Below are positions 44,007 through 55,636 of a stretch of 64,000 nt of DNA, piece by piece. Origin of the DNA: Liopterus haemorrhoidalis (lineage: Eukaryota; Arthropoda; Insecta; Coleoptera; Dytiscidae); NCBI GenBank assembly GCA_963971575.1, contig OZ020612.1, positions 33,583,916 to 33,647,915 on the forward strand, given 5' to 3'. The notes beneath the pieces are model-generated. The model searched no databases. It was not told where the DNA came from and worked only from the letters and a program-made list of their open reading frames with translations. Position 1 is the stretch's first letter. Each line of letters begins with the position of its first letter. Both the position numbers and the translations under genes were made by a program.

Positions 44007-46296
44007 TACTAATTTTAAATTTATTTGAATAATAATTAAAACTCAAATCAACTCACACTTTCGTATCCCGGTTATGGCATGGATTTTTCAAAAATAAAAA
44101 TGCATCTCCTGGATAATGGCCTTAGTATCTAAGTCCAAAAATTAAAAAAAAAAAAAAAAAAAACTGTATGCAGAATTATCATTATTAATTTATATTACTT
44201 TAGCACAAAGAAATTACTGGAACTATCACAGGTAATTGATAAAAATATACCAGAGAAATAAATTAACATGTACACTTTATCACTGCTAGAAAAACCGTGA
44301 AAAAAATATGGTGCGGAAATCCTCCAAATCACAAAACGAAGTGTTGATTAATTTTACAGTTATTTTCACAACGCCTCCCGTCATTAGATTTATTTTTATC
44401 GACCCTTAAAATGTTTAAATTTCCCTCTCAGGGCTGACATTGCCCTTATTGAGAACCACTGTTCTATATTTTTAATACAGATTGACTAAAAATCATGCTT
44501 TGCGTTGAAAATCATTGAAAAAAAAATAACACAATACGGTGCAAACCAGTGGTGCATTATAACCAATGTTCTTGTGCGTTTATTGTAACAGCAAAACTGC
44601 CCTTGCGGATACTGAGGTTGTATTTAGCAGCCTACACAGAACTTATTTACTGCTACCATGTCTCAGGAATACTAGCTCAATCTTATATTTTACCCTAAAC
44701 GACTCGAGCAGCTCAAAGAAAAAAGCTTTTCTGATCTAGGAATAGATACTTATGAAGTTTAATTGCACAAAAAAATGTTTTATTAAAATTATCTCAAACT
44801 CGTTACATTTATAACGAGTTCAATTTCCTTTTATTTTCTTTAAAATCTTCAAGATGTTATCGTTTATTTTCCACAATTTCATTTTCCAAGATGGAGTTGA
44901 AGTAAAGAATATTTACACATTAAAGGTGCATCCAATTTAAAAATGCCCTCAAACTACGTTATACCGTTGGTTCTTATCTCACTTTCTTACTTTTACTGGG
45001 CAGGCTCAGTCAGGTCGACTTTTGACTACACTCGTACAAAACCGTTTTTTTTCTTTGTAGTACAGGAAATGAAGCATTTTGGCTCGCAATTTTTTCGTCC
45101 AGCATGGAATTACGTGAAATTTTCACAGAAGGTAGGGAATAGCCCAAGGATCATTTTCTACATCATGCCGGTGTACGCTAAAACCTTGGGGGTGGTTGCC
45201 ACCCCATCTCGGAGGTGGAAATTTTTTACTACATTTTAACTATAGGAATCGATGGGAAAAGTATTTCTAAGCAAAAAATGTTCTTTACGTTTTCTTCGTA
45301 AAACTAATATTTTTTGAGTTATTCGCGGTTGAAAGTAACAGTATTTCGACGAAAAAATCGATGTTTTTAAAAAGTTTTTTGCGAATAACTCGAAAAATAT
45401 GCATTTTATCAAAAAAACTGTAGAAAGCAAAATTGTAGCTTTTAAAAAAACAAATAAAATCCTTTTTTTATTATTTTTCTACGACCAATACGAACTGAGA
45501 TACAGCATGTTAATGGTTAACTTTTTTTTTTCGCCAAATGCATAATTTGAAAGATTCAAAGTCAAATAACAGGAAAAATTTGCATTTTTCGAGGAAAACT
45601 CATTGAATCTTTTTTAAAGTATTTGATTAGACCTTTCAAACAAAAAAAAAGTCTCTAGCATAAAAATTAAGCGACTTACGATCAAAATAAGGTCGGTACC
45701 TACTTTTTTCTACGAAAAAATCAGTGAAAACAACCCCCTATTTACCCCCCTAATTAAAATTGATCCTCACCCTTCTGTGGTTCTCTTCATATATGTATTT
45801 TCAGTACATCCAAGAAGTTTGACCAATTTAAAATGCCTGATTTTAGAAAAATTGGAGTTTAAAGAAAAAACGATTTTTTGCGATTTCGTATTTTTCACCC
45901 TTTTCTTCAAAATATCTCCGAAATTACTGGAGATACGAAAAAAATGATCACTAATGAGCACTAAATGAGCACTAAATTGTATCTTTTTTAATTACTTAAA
46001 TTTCCCTGTGCATATATTTTCTGTACAGTGAATATTTGGCGAGATATAGCCGTTTTAAACCTCTATTTCCAAGCGAACACCACCTTATTCGAGCCCTTCA
46101 AACTCATCCCATTTAAAAACTAAGGAATCTTAAGGAATTTAATTTACATAGTCTTATAGCTCTTGAAAAGCCCTACAAAATCGTTTTTGAAAAAACTTTC
46201 TATCACTAAAAATGAAGGAGCTATGTTTAAAAAACCAATAAAATTTTTAAACCAAATCCAACAGTGGCTTGGAAATGAAAATATCCGAGCAACAGA
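44007..46296. other. Repeat-derived region without genes; hAT end at 44455
   Basis: A hAT-type end, CAGTGGTTCTCAATAAGGGC (complement), lies at about 44443-44462 without a visible partner. From 44940 a low-complexity repeat begins with CTTGGGGGTGGTTGCCACCC (45186-45205) and recurring GAGTTATTCGCG-like blocks (45318, 45370). These look like parts of a large dispersed repeat that continues to 47.5 kb. No coding domain is visible. Confidence 0.45.
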
Positions 46297-46632
46297 TTGG
46301 GGATAGTACTCAAAAGAAGGTTTATTACACCCGTGCGCATGAAAAAACCACCTGCTCCCGATGAACTTTTGAAAATGATTTTTTGCCAATGCAAAAAAGG
46401 GTGCGGCGTTTTATGCGGGTGCAGAAAAGTTGGACTGTATTGTAATTCCGCTTGTTCTGGGTGCTCCGGTGAAGACTGTAATAATAGTCCACCAGTAATC
46501 GAAGAAGACGAAGATGACATCGACCACGATGAAGATCGAATCAATGAGACATTTAAAAAAAACGTATATGAATTTGTATCTGTATTTAGTCATCGTGTAA
46601 ATTTAGTCGTCTATGTATGTAAATGTATGTGA
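46297..46632 (+). pseudogene. CXC (tesmin/TSO1-like) domain fragment
   Basis: The frame reads PPAPDELLKMIFCQCKKGC, then GVLCGCRKVGLYCNSACSGC and SGEDCNNS, a Cys-rich CXC fold, followed by an acidic tail EEDEDDIDHDED. Such CXC modules bind DNA in tesmin/TSO1 proteins. Here the block sits inside repetitive DNA without an upstream coding partner, and translated sequence just before it (VAWK, then a stop) looks like a decayed extension. I take it as the C-terminal end of a transposon-borne protein. An independent small gene is less likely. Confidence 0.5.
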
Positions 46633-46732
46633 ATATGCAGTGTAATTTGAGATTAATATTTTTTTTTTTATGTAACTACTTTTTTTTTCTATGTAGATCT
46701 ATTGAAGTACTTTATAAAAATTGCAATGTTAT

Positions 46733-47545
46733 TAAAGGTGGTTTTTAAGGGTTGAAATATTATGATATCATATCCTAAAGCATGAAACAATCATTACTTT
46801 ACCAATTCAAACAAAATTTTACCCATATTAAGGTTTTGCAATGTTTTGCAATAATTTTTGACAATAAGGAGTAGTTTGCACTTCTAAAAATAAACAGTGC
46901 CCATGAGCATGATATAATATTTGAAGTAGAGGGTGAGATGAGCCTAATCCCAAATTTTTATGCAAATCGATGAAAGACGAAATCATTTTTTTAGGATAAA
47001 TAATTTTTTTTATATCAAGCTCTAACAAGGGTGGGTTTTTAAGGGTTGAAACATTAGAAATTATATTCCAAAGCATGAAACAATCATTATTCAACTAATC
47101 CAAACCAAATTTTACCCATCTTAAGGTTTACAACGTTATTTTATAATTTTTGACAATTAGGGGTAGTTTTCACCCTTAAAAAATAAACAGTGCCCATGAG
47201 CATGATATATAATTCGAAGTAGAGGGTGAGACGAACCTAATTTCAAATTTTGGTGCAAATCGATGCAAGATGAAATCATTTTTTAAGATAAATACTTTTT
47301 TTTTTACATTAAGCTCCAACAAGGGTTGATTTTTAAGGGTTGAAACATTATGAAATTGTATTCTAAAGCATAAAACGATCCATATTTAGCTAATCCAAAC
47401 CAAATTTTACCCATATTAAGGTTTAAAATGTTATTTTATAATTTTTTACAATTAGGGGTAGTTTTCACCCTTAAAAAACAAAAAGCGTGCAACGGCACAA
47501 TGTAGAAAATGAACTAGAGGGTGAAATGAGCCTAATTCCAAATTT
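46733..47545 (+). repeat. Three tandem ~295-bp repeats
   Basis: Units start near 46733, 47024 and 47321 with GGT(G/T)GATTTTTAAGGGTTGAAA-like sequence. They share AAGCATGAAACAATCATT, CCAAACCAAATTTTACCCAT, GGGTAGTTTTCACCCTTAAA and CAGTGCCCATGAGCATGATA. The third unit is the most diverged. The units follow the CXC fragment directly and probably belong to the same large repeat. Confidence 0.75.
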
Positions 47546-48163
47546 TTATCCAAATCGATGCTGGACGAAAAAATTGCGAGGTTTTGTCATTTTTTGAGCT
47601 TCATTTCTTGTACTATTGTTGTGTGTTGCTTGTATAAGATCTTGCAGAAGATCTCGCGACTTTCTCTGAAGTTTTTCTACTGCCTGACGGATGTTCAGTC
47701 TTCTTTCCCATATCCTCTTTACTATTCTAATCGTCTTCCATTGTTAATCATTTGCCTCTTTTCTTTTCTATTCTTACCTTAACTCCTGAGGTTTATCATT
47801 TTTTTATGTTTAATTGATTTAGATGGAATTGGTTGGTAAATCAAATCGGTATAGTATAGTAATAACTCGAACAATGCGAGTTATTCGTTCCAAATATGTC
47901 ACGCACCGTTAAATATCTCACTATTTGAAGTACGAAATTAATGAATTTTATTACAATGAAAAGATTCAATCCATTGCTTTCATTGACTGTCGATATAAAT
48001 ACTATAAAATATAGTTATTGAACTTCGTAGCAATTTAAAACGATAATAAAGATTTAATCAAACGAACAAACATTTTATTGCTAACTTTTTCATTGTTAAC
48101 ATACTAACATACATATTAAATTGTTTATGGTTTGGAATAATATTAAAACCATTAAGTTTGAGC
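47546..48163. other. AT-rich spacer
   Basis: No domain, repeat or element end is recognised before the hAT MITE, whose left target copy (GTTTGAGC, 48156-48163) closes this segment. Confidence 0.4.
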
Positions 48164-48384
48164 CAGTGGCCGACTTTGGCAGAGACAAAAAAGACATTTG
48201 TCTTGTGCCCGTAAAATTCAAGGGCCCGGATTTGGGAGGTGAGAACCTTTTTTTTTGCTCTTCACTTCGATTTGGGAGGTGAGGACCTTTTTTTGCTCTT
48301 CACTTTGAACGCCTCTAGGTTGAGGGCCCGTAAATCAAAAACCCGGGCCCGTCTTGGGCCCGGCGAAGGCTTGATCCGCCACTG
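48164..48384. mobile_element. 221-bp hAT MITE with perfect 8-bp target duplication
   Basis: The ends are CAGTGGCCGACTTTG and, on the complement of the right, CAGTGGCGGATCAAGCC, flanked by GTTTGAGC on both sides (48156-48163 and 48385-48392). The interior has a ~40-bp tandem duplication around GATTTGGGAGGTGA and CTTTTTTTGCTCTTCACTT, and several GGGCCCG motifs. Confidence 0.9.
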
Positions 48385-48435
48385 GTTTGAGCAATTGCCT
48401 TCTTTTTTTAAACATATGTCTATAACATTTAAACC

Positions 48436-49103
<668 letters not shown>

Positions 49104-49437
49104 CAATACAGAATTACAATATTATTATGGAGAAGAGGGTATGTCCAACGAAATAGTTTTATATAAAATTCGTCAAAAAATTACAGATATAAGGTTTTGC
49201 AATGCATTTTTTGATGCAGACGAATTTAATTTGTGTACAGTACATATGAATACACATCCTGTAAGTAAGGACCTAACATGCCTACGATATGCTGGTGCCC
49301 CTCTAGTAAGAGATGGAAAGCTGTATGGAATTCTAGTTTCGGAACAAATTTGTGAAAATAGTATACTTCCTTTTATATGGATAAGAGTTGATAAGTTTTC
49401 TGAATGGATTGATGAAAATACTTCTGTAAATTCTTAA
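49104..49437 (+). pseudogene. Last exon of a serine protease homologue, partial
   Basis: An open frame covers the C-terminal third of a chymotrypsin-fold (S1) domain: RFCNAFFD and LCT (Cys framework), RYAGAPLVRDGKLYGILVS in the place of the GDSGGPL active-site loop, and FIWIRVDKFSEWIDENT as the terminal helix, with TAA at 49435-49437. The catalytic Ser is Ala and the Asp before it is Tyr, so it is a catalytically dead homologue (SPH). Such proteins act as secreted co-factors in insects. The 5' side is replaced by an R4 fragment, so no His/Asp half is present. The exon's 3' half is duplicated at 50556. Confidence 0.72.
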
Positions 49438-49499
49438 TTATACAATATATATAATTTAAAATAATATAATAAACATCCAGTTTTCTATATATATATATA

Positions 49500-50412
49500 C
49501 AAGGTGTCTAAAAAGAAATATTATATTTAGTGGATCGATTAAAAAAAAGTAAGCCGTATATAGAAAAAATGTTTATTAATTATTAAAGTACACTTTTTGG
49601 GGATTTATTTCTTAAAAATAATATCGTCTAAATGTAGACCCTCGCGTTCTCGGCACTCATTTAATCGAACAGTAAAATTACTTATGACGTCTCGGCAGGT
49701 GGACTCAGGGATGGCTGCCATTTTGTGACGGATATTTTCTTTCAAATGCGCCAGTGAAGTCGGTTTATTGGCGTAAACTTTATATTTAAGATAACCCCAT
49801 AGGAAAAAGTCCATAGGGGTTAAATCTGGACTGCGTGGAGGCCAATTTATGTCACCTCTCCGGGAGATCAATTTGCCTGAGAATTAAGCCTCTGACTGGC
49901 ATCTTGGGGCTTTAATTCTTGCACCAATTGAATTTTGTAGGGGTGCAGCTTTAGGTCTTTGTGCATAATGGGATGTAATGATGATCTATGCACATTTAAA
50001 GCACTTGCGCGCTTCCGAATTGAAAGGTTCGGGTCGTCACGAACAGACTGATTAACATTCTCCACGTTTTCTACCGTTCTTGATGACCTAGGTTGCCCGG
50101 ATTTTGATTTATCCAGCGTTGTACCAGTCTCTTCAAACTTTTTAACCCAATTTCGAATGAGAGGAATGCTTGGCGCATCATTTAAGTGGCGAAAACCTCG
50201 AATACTGCAGAATTTTCTACGCGCTACAGTCGCCGACTCCCCGTTTTTGTAAAACTCTCGCACGTATAACGCGCGGTCTGCTCCCGAGAAACGCTCCATA
50301 GCGACTAAATTCCCAAGAGCCAGGCTACCGATTGACAACCCCCGCGCCCCTCGGACACGTTGCGTTCACGCAGTAAGCTAAATAAATATAAAATTTCTTT
50401 TGAGACACCTTG
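49500..50412 (-). mobile_element. Tc1/mariner-type element, internally deleted
   Basis: Inverted ends CAAGGTGTCTAAAAAGAAAT and CAAGGTGTCTCAAAAGAAAT (complement of right) are flanked by TA runs on both sides. The interior codes for the two outer parts of a transposase on the minus strand, with the middle missing. Confidence 0.88.
49605..50338 (-). pseudogene. Mariner-like transposase with the catalytic middle deleted
   Basis: From 50338 (or an internal ATG in VAMERFSG): the DNA-binding half reads SATVARRKFCSIRG, PLIRNWVKKFEETG, SGQPRSSRTVENV and LNVHRSSLHPIMHKDLKLHP. It ends with LKPQDASQRLN then runs to a stop at 49868. A shifted frame continues as INWPPRSPDLTPMDFFLWGY, the block of the last acidic motif, and SLAHLKENIRHKM to 49605. 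About 180 residues that hold the first two Asp residues are missing between LN and INW. It can move only in trans. Confidence 0.85.
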
Positions 50413-50555
50413 TATATATATAAATATTTCATAACTTCATGGCCAAATATTACTCTTTATCGACCAGTGGTCTCGGTAGAAGCTATTTTAAAAATAACTT
50501 AAATTATGTGAGGCTAGGGTAGGGCACCAAAAATAGGTTGACAACCACTGTTGTA

Positions 50556-50681
50556 ATGGAAAGCTGTATGGAATTCTAGTTTCGGAACAAATTTGTGAAA
50601 ATAGTATACTTCCTTTTATATGGATAAGAGTTGATAAGTTTTCTGAATGAATTGATAAAAATACTTCTTTAAATTCTTAAT
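50556..50681 (+). pseudogene. Duplicated protease exon end, with a premature stop
   Basis: This copies the last ~42 codons of the SPH exon at 49313-49437. One G-to-A change turns the Trp codon of SEWID into TGA, and more changes follow. It lacks any upstream exon, so it is dead. Confidence 0.85.
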
Positions 50682-50730
50682 TATACAATATATATAATTT
50701 AAAATAATATAATAAACATCCAGTTTTCTA

Positions 50731-50769
<39 letters not shown>

Positions 50770-50853
50770 GAATGTAGTTCTTGACGAAAATCGTATAAGG
50801 AGAAATAAAAATTCTTATTTACTCGTCAAAATTTATTAATTAAAATATACTAA

Positions 50854-50890
50854 GAGACGTTTCGACTGTGAAATCCAGTCATCTTCAGTC
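50854..50890 (-). ncRNA. Hammerhead-like motif of the Penelope element, candidate
   Basis: On the minus strand: CTGAAGA, an extra T, stem GACTG / CAGTC with an apical loop, then GAAAC and GTC. It is the homologue of the motif at 27888 but within a recognisable Penelope element, which supports its origin. The stem tolerates one mismatch at the loop end. Activity is unproven. Confidence 0.5.
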
Positions 50891-51423
50891 TATAAATAAA
50901 ATACAAGGTTTTACAATTTTTATAAAAACAGTCATAAAAATAAAATGAAACATTAAATGTGAAAATATATAAAAAATCAAGTTAAAAAATATAAAAAAAG
51001 AACATACTAAGTAAACAACGAAGAATTTGAAACAATAATTATAAACAATTAATAGATAACAACTTGAAATTATAAAAAAAATTAAAAAATTTAAAAAATG
51101 GCGCCTGGCACCATTTTGTAAGTCAAAAATTAAAAATATGAATACTATTAAAACAAGATCTTAGAATCATAGAAAAACCATATACATACAAAAATATGAC
51201 GAAAAAGGAAGTGTTCTTAACTGGAAAAACTTACCTAAAGTAAATTGAACTATAAAATAAAAAACTTCAACATTGCCAAAACTAGACCACTGGAAATACG
51301 TGGTGGTGCGACATGTTGTATCGGACAGACAATCCGTTACTAACACGACACCTAGACAGCCATACGTCATATGCTGATAAGCCAAAGACAAAATGTAACA
51401 AGAAAATGACAATCAGCTGATGA

Positions 51424-52332
51424 CTAGGAAATAAGTTTAAAATATGATTTATCTAACCCGACCGTGTCTGTTTTCTTGTTAACACATTTATCTTTGGCGG
51501 CATGAATGTGCAGCATCTCTGAGATCATTCTTTTTTGCACGTGACTTTCTTTGTCTAAAATTTTTACATTCTCATAATTAAAAATGTGACCTGTGCTGTT
51601 AGTATGTACTGCTAAAGCTGTGGAATTAGGTTTAAGTCTAACGTCACTTTTATGCTGGTATAGGCGTTTTTTCAAAATTTGTTGTGTCGTTCCTATGTAG
51701 CTTTTATCACATACATTACACGGTATTTCGTAAACAACATTGGGTGTTTCAAGTATGGGAATGTTGGTTTTAAGTTTAGAAAAATTACGATTGTTATTAT
51801 TATCGGAGCTGAAGGCTAACTTAATATCAAATGTTTTAAAAATGTTTTTGTAATGCAAGAACTCAGTATTGTGATATGGAAAGCTAAGGTAGTTGTTAGG
51901 ATTGGGATTATTATTAGTTAGATTTGTGTTATAAGCTTTCCATATTCTTTTTTTGATACAGTTGTTGATAATATTTGCAGGGTAGTTGTTGATTTTAAAC
52001 TCTTTTTTCACTATTTGAAGATTTTTTGTTCTGTATTTCGGATGGGACAACTTTATCGCTCTATCCAACACATTATTGAGGGTGTTAATTTTTAGTGAGG
52101 TAGGGTGGTTGGATAAATAATTTAAATAGCGCCAACTGTGGGTACTTTTTTGGTACCAATCAGTGATAATAGAGTTGTCCTCCGAACGTATCAATAACAC
52201 ATCCATAAAAGCAATTTTACCATTCTCTTCTTCCTCATGCGTAAAATTTAAGCGGGGGTGGAAGGCATTGAAACTTTCAACCAAGGTGTTGATTAAGTGT
52301 TTGGGATATACTAAAATTATGTCATCCACATA
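51424..52332 (-). CDS. Penelope RT thumb and GIY-YIG endonuclease (5'-partial)
   Basis: The frame enters at YVDDII, the RT catalytic box, and is open to the stop at 51424 (about 300 codons). Blocks: LNFTHEEEENGKIAFMDVLL and HSWRYLNYLSNHP (RT thumb side), FKINNYPANIINNCIKK (linker), then the GIY-YIG nuclease VVYEIPCNVCDKSYIGTT, with KKRLYQHKSDV as its second motif and the histidine/Asn-rich ALAVHTNSTGHIF. The Cys pair in CNVC is typical of the Penelope type. The GIY-YIG domain nicks target DNA. There are no stops, but the missing fingers and palm make it inactive alone. Confidence 0.88.
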   Translation of the reverse strand, partial: YVDDIILVYPKHLINTLVESFNAFHPRLNFTHEEEENGKIAFMDVLLIRSEDNSIITDWYQKSTHSWRYLNYLSNHPTSLKINTLNNVLDRAIKLSHPKYRTKNLQIVKKEFKINNYPANIINNCIKKRIWKAYNTNLTNNNPNPNNYLSFPYHNTEFLHYKNIFKTFDIKLAFSSDNNNNRNFSKLKTNIPILETPNVVYEIPCNVCDKSYIGTTQQILKKRLYQHKSDVRLKPNSTALAVHTNSTGHIFNYENVKILDKESHVQKRMISEMLHIHAAKDKCVNKKTDTVGLDKSYFKLIS

Positions 52333-52519
52333 TCGGTAATATATATATATATATATATATATAAATATTTCATAACTTCATGGCCAAATATTACTCTTTA
52401 TCGACCAGTGGTCTCGGTAGAAGCTATTTTAAAAATAACTTAAATTATGTGAGGCTAGGGTAGGGCACCAAAAATAGGTTGACAACCACTGTTGTAATGT
52501 GGTAGCTGCTATATTTATA

Positions 52520-52665
52520 GGGTTATTCAGAACAGACTTTTCCATTTTAAGATAGCTGTAATGTTATAGATGCGCCAGATGTTTACATGTTAAAATATAG
52601 GACAAATTTTGACTTTAAAGAGTTTATTTTCAGTAAAATTTAACACATTTTGTTCGGAATAACTC
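52520..52665. mobile_element. Small TA-flanked MITE
   Basis: Imperfect inverted ends GGGTTATTCAGAACA and GAGTTATTCCGAACA (complement of right) are flanked by TA (52518-52519, 52666-52667). The 146-bp interior is AT-rich. It fits a very small Tc1/mariner-type MITE. Confidence 0.62.
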
Positions 52666-52667
52666 TA

Positions 52668-53092
52668 TTAATTCCAGGTTTCAAAGTCATTCATAAATAT
52701 AGGAATACAATAAATATAAGTCCATCATGGTAATTAATGAAGTACTGTTTATTTATTTATTTATATGGTTAGGTACTGCATAAAATCCATAATAATTTTA
52801 ACAGTTTTTCTACTTCTGTTAAAAAAAAAAAAAAAAAACTGTACTATATTTCACTTGTTTTAGTACATGAAATGCCTGTTTATGGTGGGAGTAAAAAAAC
52901 GTAAAAACGGTGAAAAAAAGTGTCATAGCGTTTAATTTTTTCACTCTTGTCGTAAGGCTAAAACAAAATAATTGGGGTTCACACAAGCAATTCCACGGAT
53001 GCTTATCGGTACAGTCCGAAAAAAACTCCGAGAGTGCATGAAAACAATTCAAATCAATTTGCAGTTTGTGACCTTAAATATTGTGAAATATA
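52668..53092. other. Non-coding spacer
   Basis: AT-rich with an A17-like run near 52820 and a (TTTA)n patch near 52748. No gene is recognised. Confidence 0.35.
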
Positions 53093-53759
53093 CAGGGTGT
53101 TTGTTTGAAACGGGGCACCCCGAAAATCTCCTTTATTTGTAAAGATACAAAAAATCTTCAGAACAAAAGTTAAACTAGACAAAAAGGCCCATCTAAAGGT
53201 TACTATAAGAATTCTGAGGCACTTCCGGTTTCACCGGAAATGATGTCAACTTTTGATCTAGCATAGGGAATCGATAATTTTATATTTTTTTCCTAAAAGT
53301 ACATTAAAATAGATTTACAATTTTTTTTTTTTGTAAAATTATTGTAAAAAGTAATATTTTTTTTTTCTAAATAGTCAAATAGTTTATTTTAGAGATATTT
53401 TGTTTCTTTTTTTTTATTGTTTTCAAAGCTTGCTACGTTCAACTTTGTAAAACTTATGTTGATTATTATTTTGTAAATAAATGGTCGCCATTTTGAAATG
53501 GTTAACATAAAAATATGATTTTTTGGTGTCATTGTAAAGCTAATTTAATGTACTTTTAGGAAAAAAATATAAATTTATCGATTCCCTATGCTAGATCAAA
53601 AGTTGACATCATTTCTGGTGAAACCGGAAGTGCCGCAGAATTCTTATAGTAACCTTTAGATGGGCCTTTTTGTCTAGTTTAACTTTTTTTCTGAAATTTT
53701 TTTGTATCTTTACAAATAAAGGAGATTTTCGGGGTGCCCCGTTTCAAACAAACACCCTG
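53093..53759. mobile_element. Foldback MITE with ~215-bp inverted arms
   Basis: The ends CAGGGTGTTTGTTTGAAACG are inverted copies, flanked by TA (53091-53092 and 53760-53761). Pairing continues with few mismatches from 53093-53308 to 53759-53545. It includes CCGAAAATCTCCTTTATTTG, CTAGACAAAAAGGCCCATCT, CACTTCCGGTTTCACCGGAA and TTGATCTAGCATAGGGAATC. The ~235-bp centre is T-rich. A transcript would be one long hairpin. Confidence 0.9.
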
Positions 53760-53819
53760 TATAAATTTTGAATTACAAGAAGATTCAGATATTGAAATAT
53801 GTAGGTACTTTAGAAATCG

Positions 53820-54138
53820 CAACGGCAAATGAGGCAGAGTAAAACTTATTGCCTCAAAAATCCAAAGATGTTTATTTAAAAAAATATATAACTTGTTTAT
53901 GGAATGGCGTAATCATTCCTTTACAGAACGAGTAATATAAGCATATTTCGTGGAAAAATCAAGAAATTTTAAATCACCCACATTATGGTCCACGTACTCG
54001 AAATTGAAAGCCACATTAATTATTAATAATAATGTATATATTAGTAACTTTTCCAAGCTTATAGCTTATCTTAAACGACAATCAGTTGGATATAAAGCAA
54101 AAAAATCACAAATATTTTCTAGTGAAGAAATAAAATAA
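53820..54138 (+). pseudogene. Tyrosine recombinase (Crypton-like) core-binding domain relic 1
   Basis: The frame reads IQRCLFKKIYNLFMEWRNHS, FTERVI, a stop, AYFVEKSRNFKSPTLWSTYS, KLKATLIINNNVYISNFSKL and IAYLKRQSVGYKAKKSQIFS before a stop. The FSKLIAYLKRQSVGYxxKKS block is typical of the SAM-like core-binding domain of arthropod tyrosine-recombinase genes related to Cryptons. No catalytic R...HxxR...Y half is seen downstream. It sits directly after the foldback MITE. Confidence 0.68.
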
Positions 54139-54429
54139 ATTGTTTGAATCTAAATTTACAATAAATAATTCCAACTGTACTTTTAATATTACTATTATGA
54201 GAGAAAGTTTATAATTTGTTATTTTTTAATATAAAAGGTATAGGTTACATTTAATTTTTAATTTTTTGTAAAAATATTGTATGAAACACATGCATCTTTT
54301 TTTCACTCATGGGATTGCCAAACTTCCCATTTGTGAAAAAAAGCACTACTTTATGCACTTGTTGCATAAATAACTATTTTTTAAACAATTTAAAATAATT
54401 TATAGACTGTCCAAAAATTATAAGATCAT
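54139..54429. other. AT-rich spacer
   Basis: No coding signal is seen. It is probably the decayed continuation of the recombinase relic, with no recognisable domain left. Confidence 0.35.
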
Positions 54430-55150
54430 AAAAAGGCATGTGCAACCTCTCAAAGACCGAGGGCCGGATAGCGATCTGAAATACATTCGTGGGCCAGAAC
54501 TTTTTAAGGATCTTTTTTTTCTAATCATTAGTTTTGTGAAATAACTTCACTGAAATTGTCCTTATTATAAAAAAATATAAAACATTCTAAATTTTTTAAA
54601 CTATACAAAAAAGTTCATAACATTAATAAAAAACACAAGAAAAAAATTAAAAATCTTTTACAATGCATAAATTTAATTTAATTTTAATGGGACGGTTGGG
54701 ACTTCATATTGCTCACAAGTTTGTCAATGTTCGGGGAAACAACTGATGTAGCAACACGCAACGTGTTTTCTAGGTGCGAATCCATTCTTCGCGTCCTTGT
54801 TTTTGATTTAACGAACTTCAACCAAGAAAATAACTGCTCAAATTTGTAAGTGCTTCCAAAGAGCGTAATTCGCTTCTGAGCAAAAACTGTGAGTTTTGGG
54901 AATTTGTCAACTAGGAAATATTTCTTATAAAGCTCAATTAGTGAAATGTCCTTAATTTTTTACTTCAAATATGAGTTCTCCTGTAGCTTAAGTAGTTCCA
55001 TTTGCAAAGAAAGTGGCGCTTATTCCATATGAACATCAACCGTTTAACCGCATTTGAACTCTGGAAACGCGATATACATTGAAAAAAAGATATACTCGCG
55101 GGCCAGATTCAATGGAATTTTGGATAGTTATCGCGGATAGTTATCGATTG
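54430..55150 (-). pseudogene. hAT element relic with transposase C-terminus
   Basis: On the minus strand (about 54930-54680), in shifting frames: YKFEQLFSWLKFVKSKTR, RMDSHLENTLRVAT and SVVSPNIDKLVSN. This resembles the dimerisation end of hAT-derived proteins of the GTF2IRD2/EPM2AIP1 kind. Both flanks have typical hAT subterminal text, GAGGGCCGGAT...GGGCCAGAA (54468-54505) and CGCGGGCCAGATTC (55097-55110). Clean ends and target duplication were not found. Confidence 0.62.
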
Positions 55151-55636
55151 AATTATGTAAATATGAAAACTGTTACGTCTATTATCGGAGACCAGATTAT
55201 TCAGTCTGGTCAGGGAAATTCTCCAAAGGTTTTCAGTTGGGTTTAAACCATGATTGCTAGGTGGTCAATCCAAAACAGTAATGTAATGCTTCTATATATA
55301 TATATATATATTGTAGCTTTTAAAGTATAGTTTGGCGCATTATTTTGCATAAATATCGCTTTTCACCTACCAGTGTCCTAATCCTAACTACTGACAGTAA
55401 ATGACTTTTCTACTCCCATGCTTTAATTGATTTATTATATCATATATATTTTCTACCTGTACTTTGAAGAAGTCCATTAAGATACAAATTTTCATTAATG
55501 TACAAGCTTATAACTAATAAAAATGCAGAATCACATTAATATTCGGTCAATATCAAGGTTGCTATGAGAATCGAACAAATGCCAAATATATCAATGTTGA
55601 CAGTTAATTATTATTTGACTAGTATTTTCGCACCAT
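55151..55636. other. Non-coding spacer
   Basis: Contains an AT dinucleotide run near 55295-55312. I see no domain or element ends. Confidence 0.35.

Larger units (their letters stand above)
50765..52340 (-). mobile_element. 5'-truncated Penelope-like element
   Basis: It reads on the minus strand from an AT tract at ~52340 to the terminal CAAGAACTACATTCAAC near 50766. It keeps the RT from the catalytic motif onward, the GIY-YIG endonuclease and ~600 bp of 3' region including a hammerhead-like motif (50890-50854). Truncation falls inside the RT active-site region. Confidence 0.88.
49313..52498. repeat. Tandem duplication of protease 3' end and flank
   Basis: Unit 1 (49313-50555) and unit 2 (50556-52498) share about 330 bp. 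The shared left part starts ATGGAAAGCTGTATGG and the right part ends GACAACCACTGTTGTA. Both units are split at the same AT-dinucleotide tract: unit 1 by a mariner-like element, unit 2 by a Penelope element. ATG occurs at the breakpoints. The right shared part also contains a hAT-type end (CAGTGGTTGTCAACC on the complement). Confidence 0.88.
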
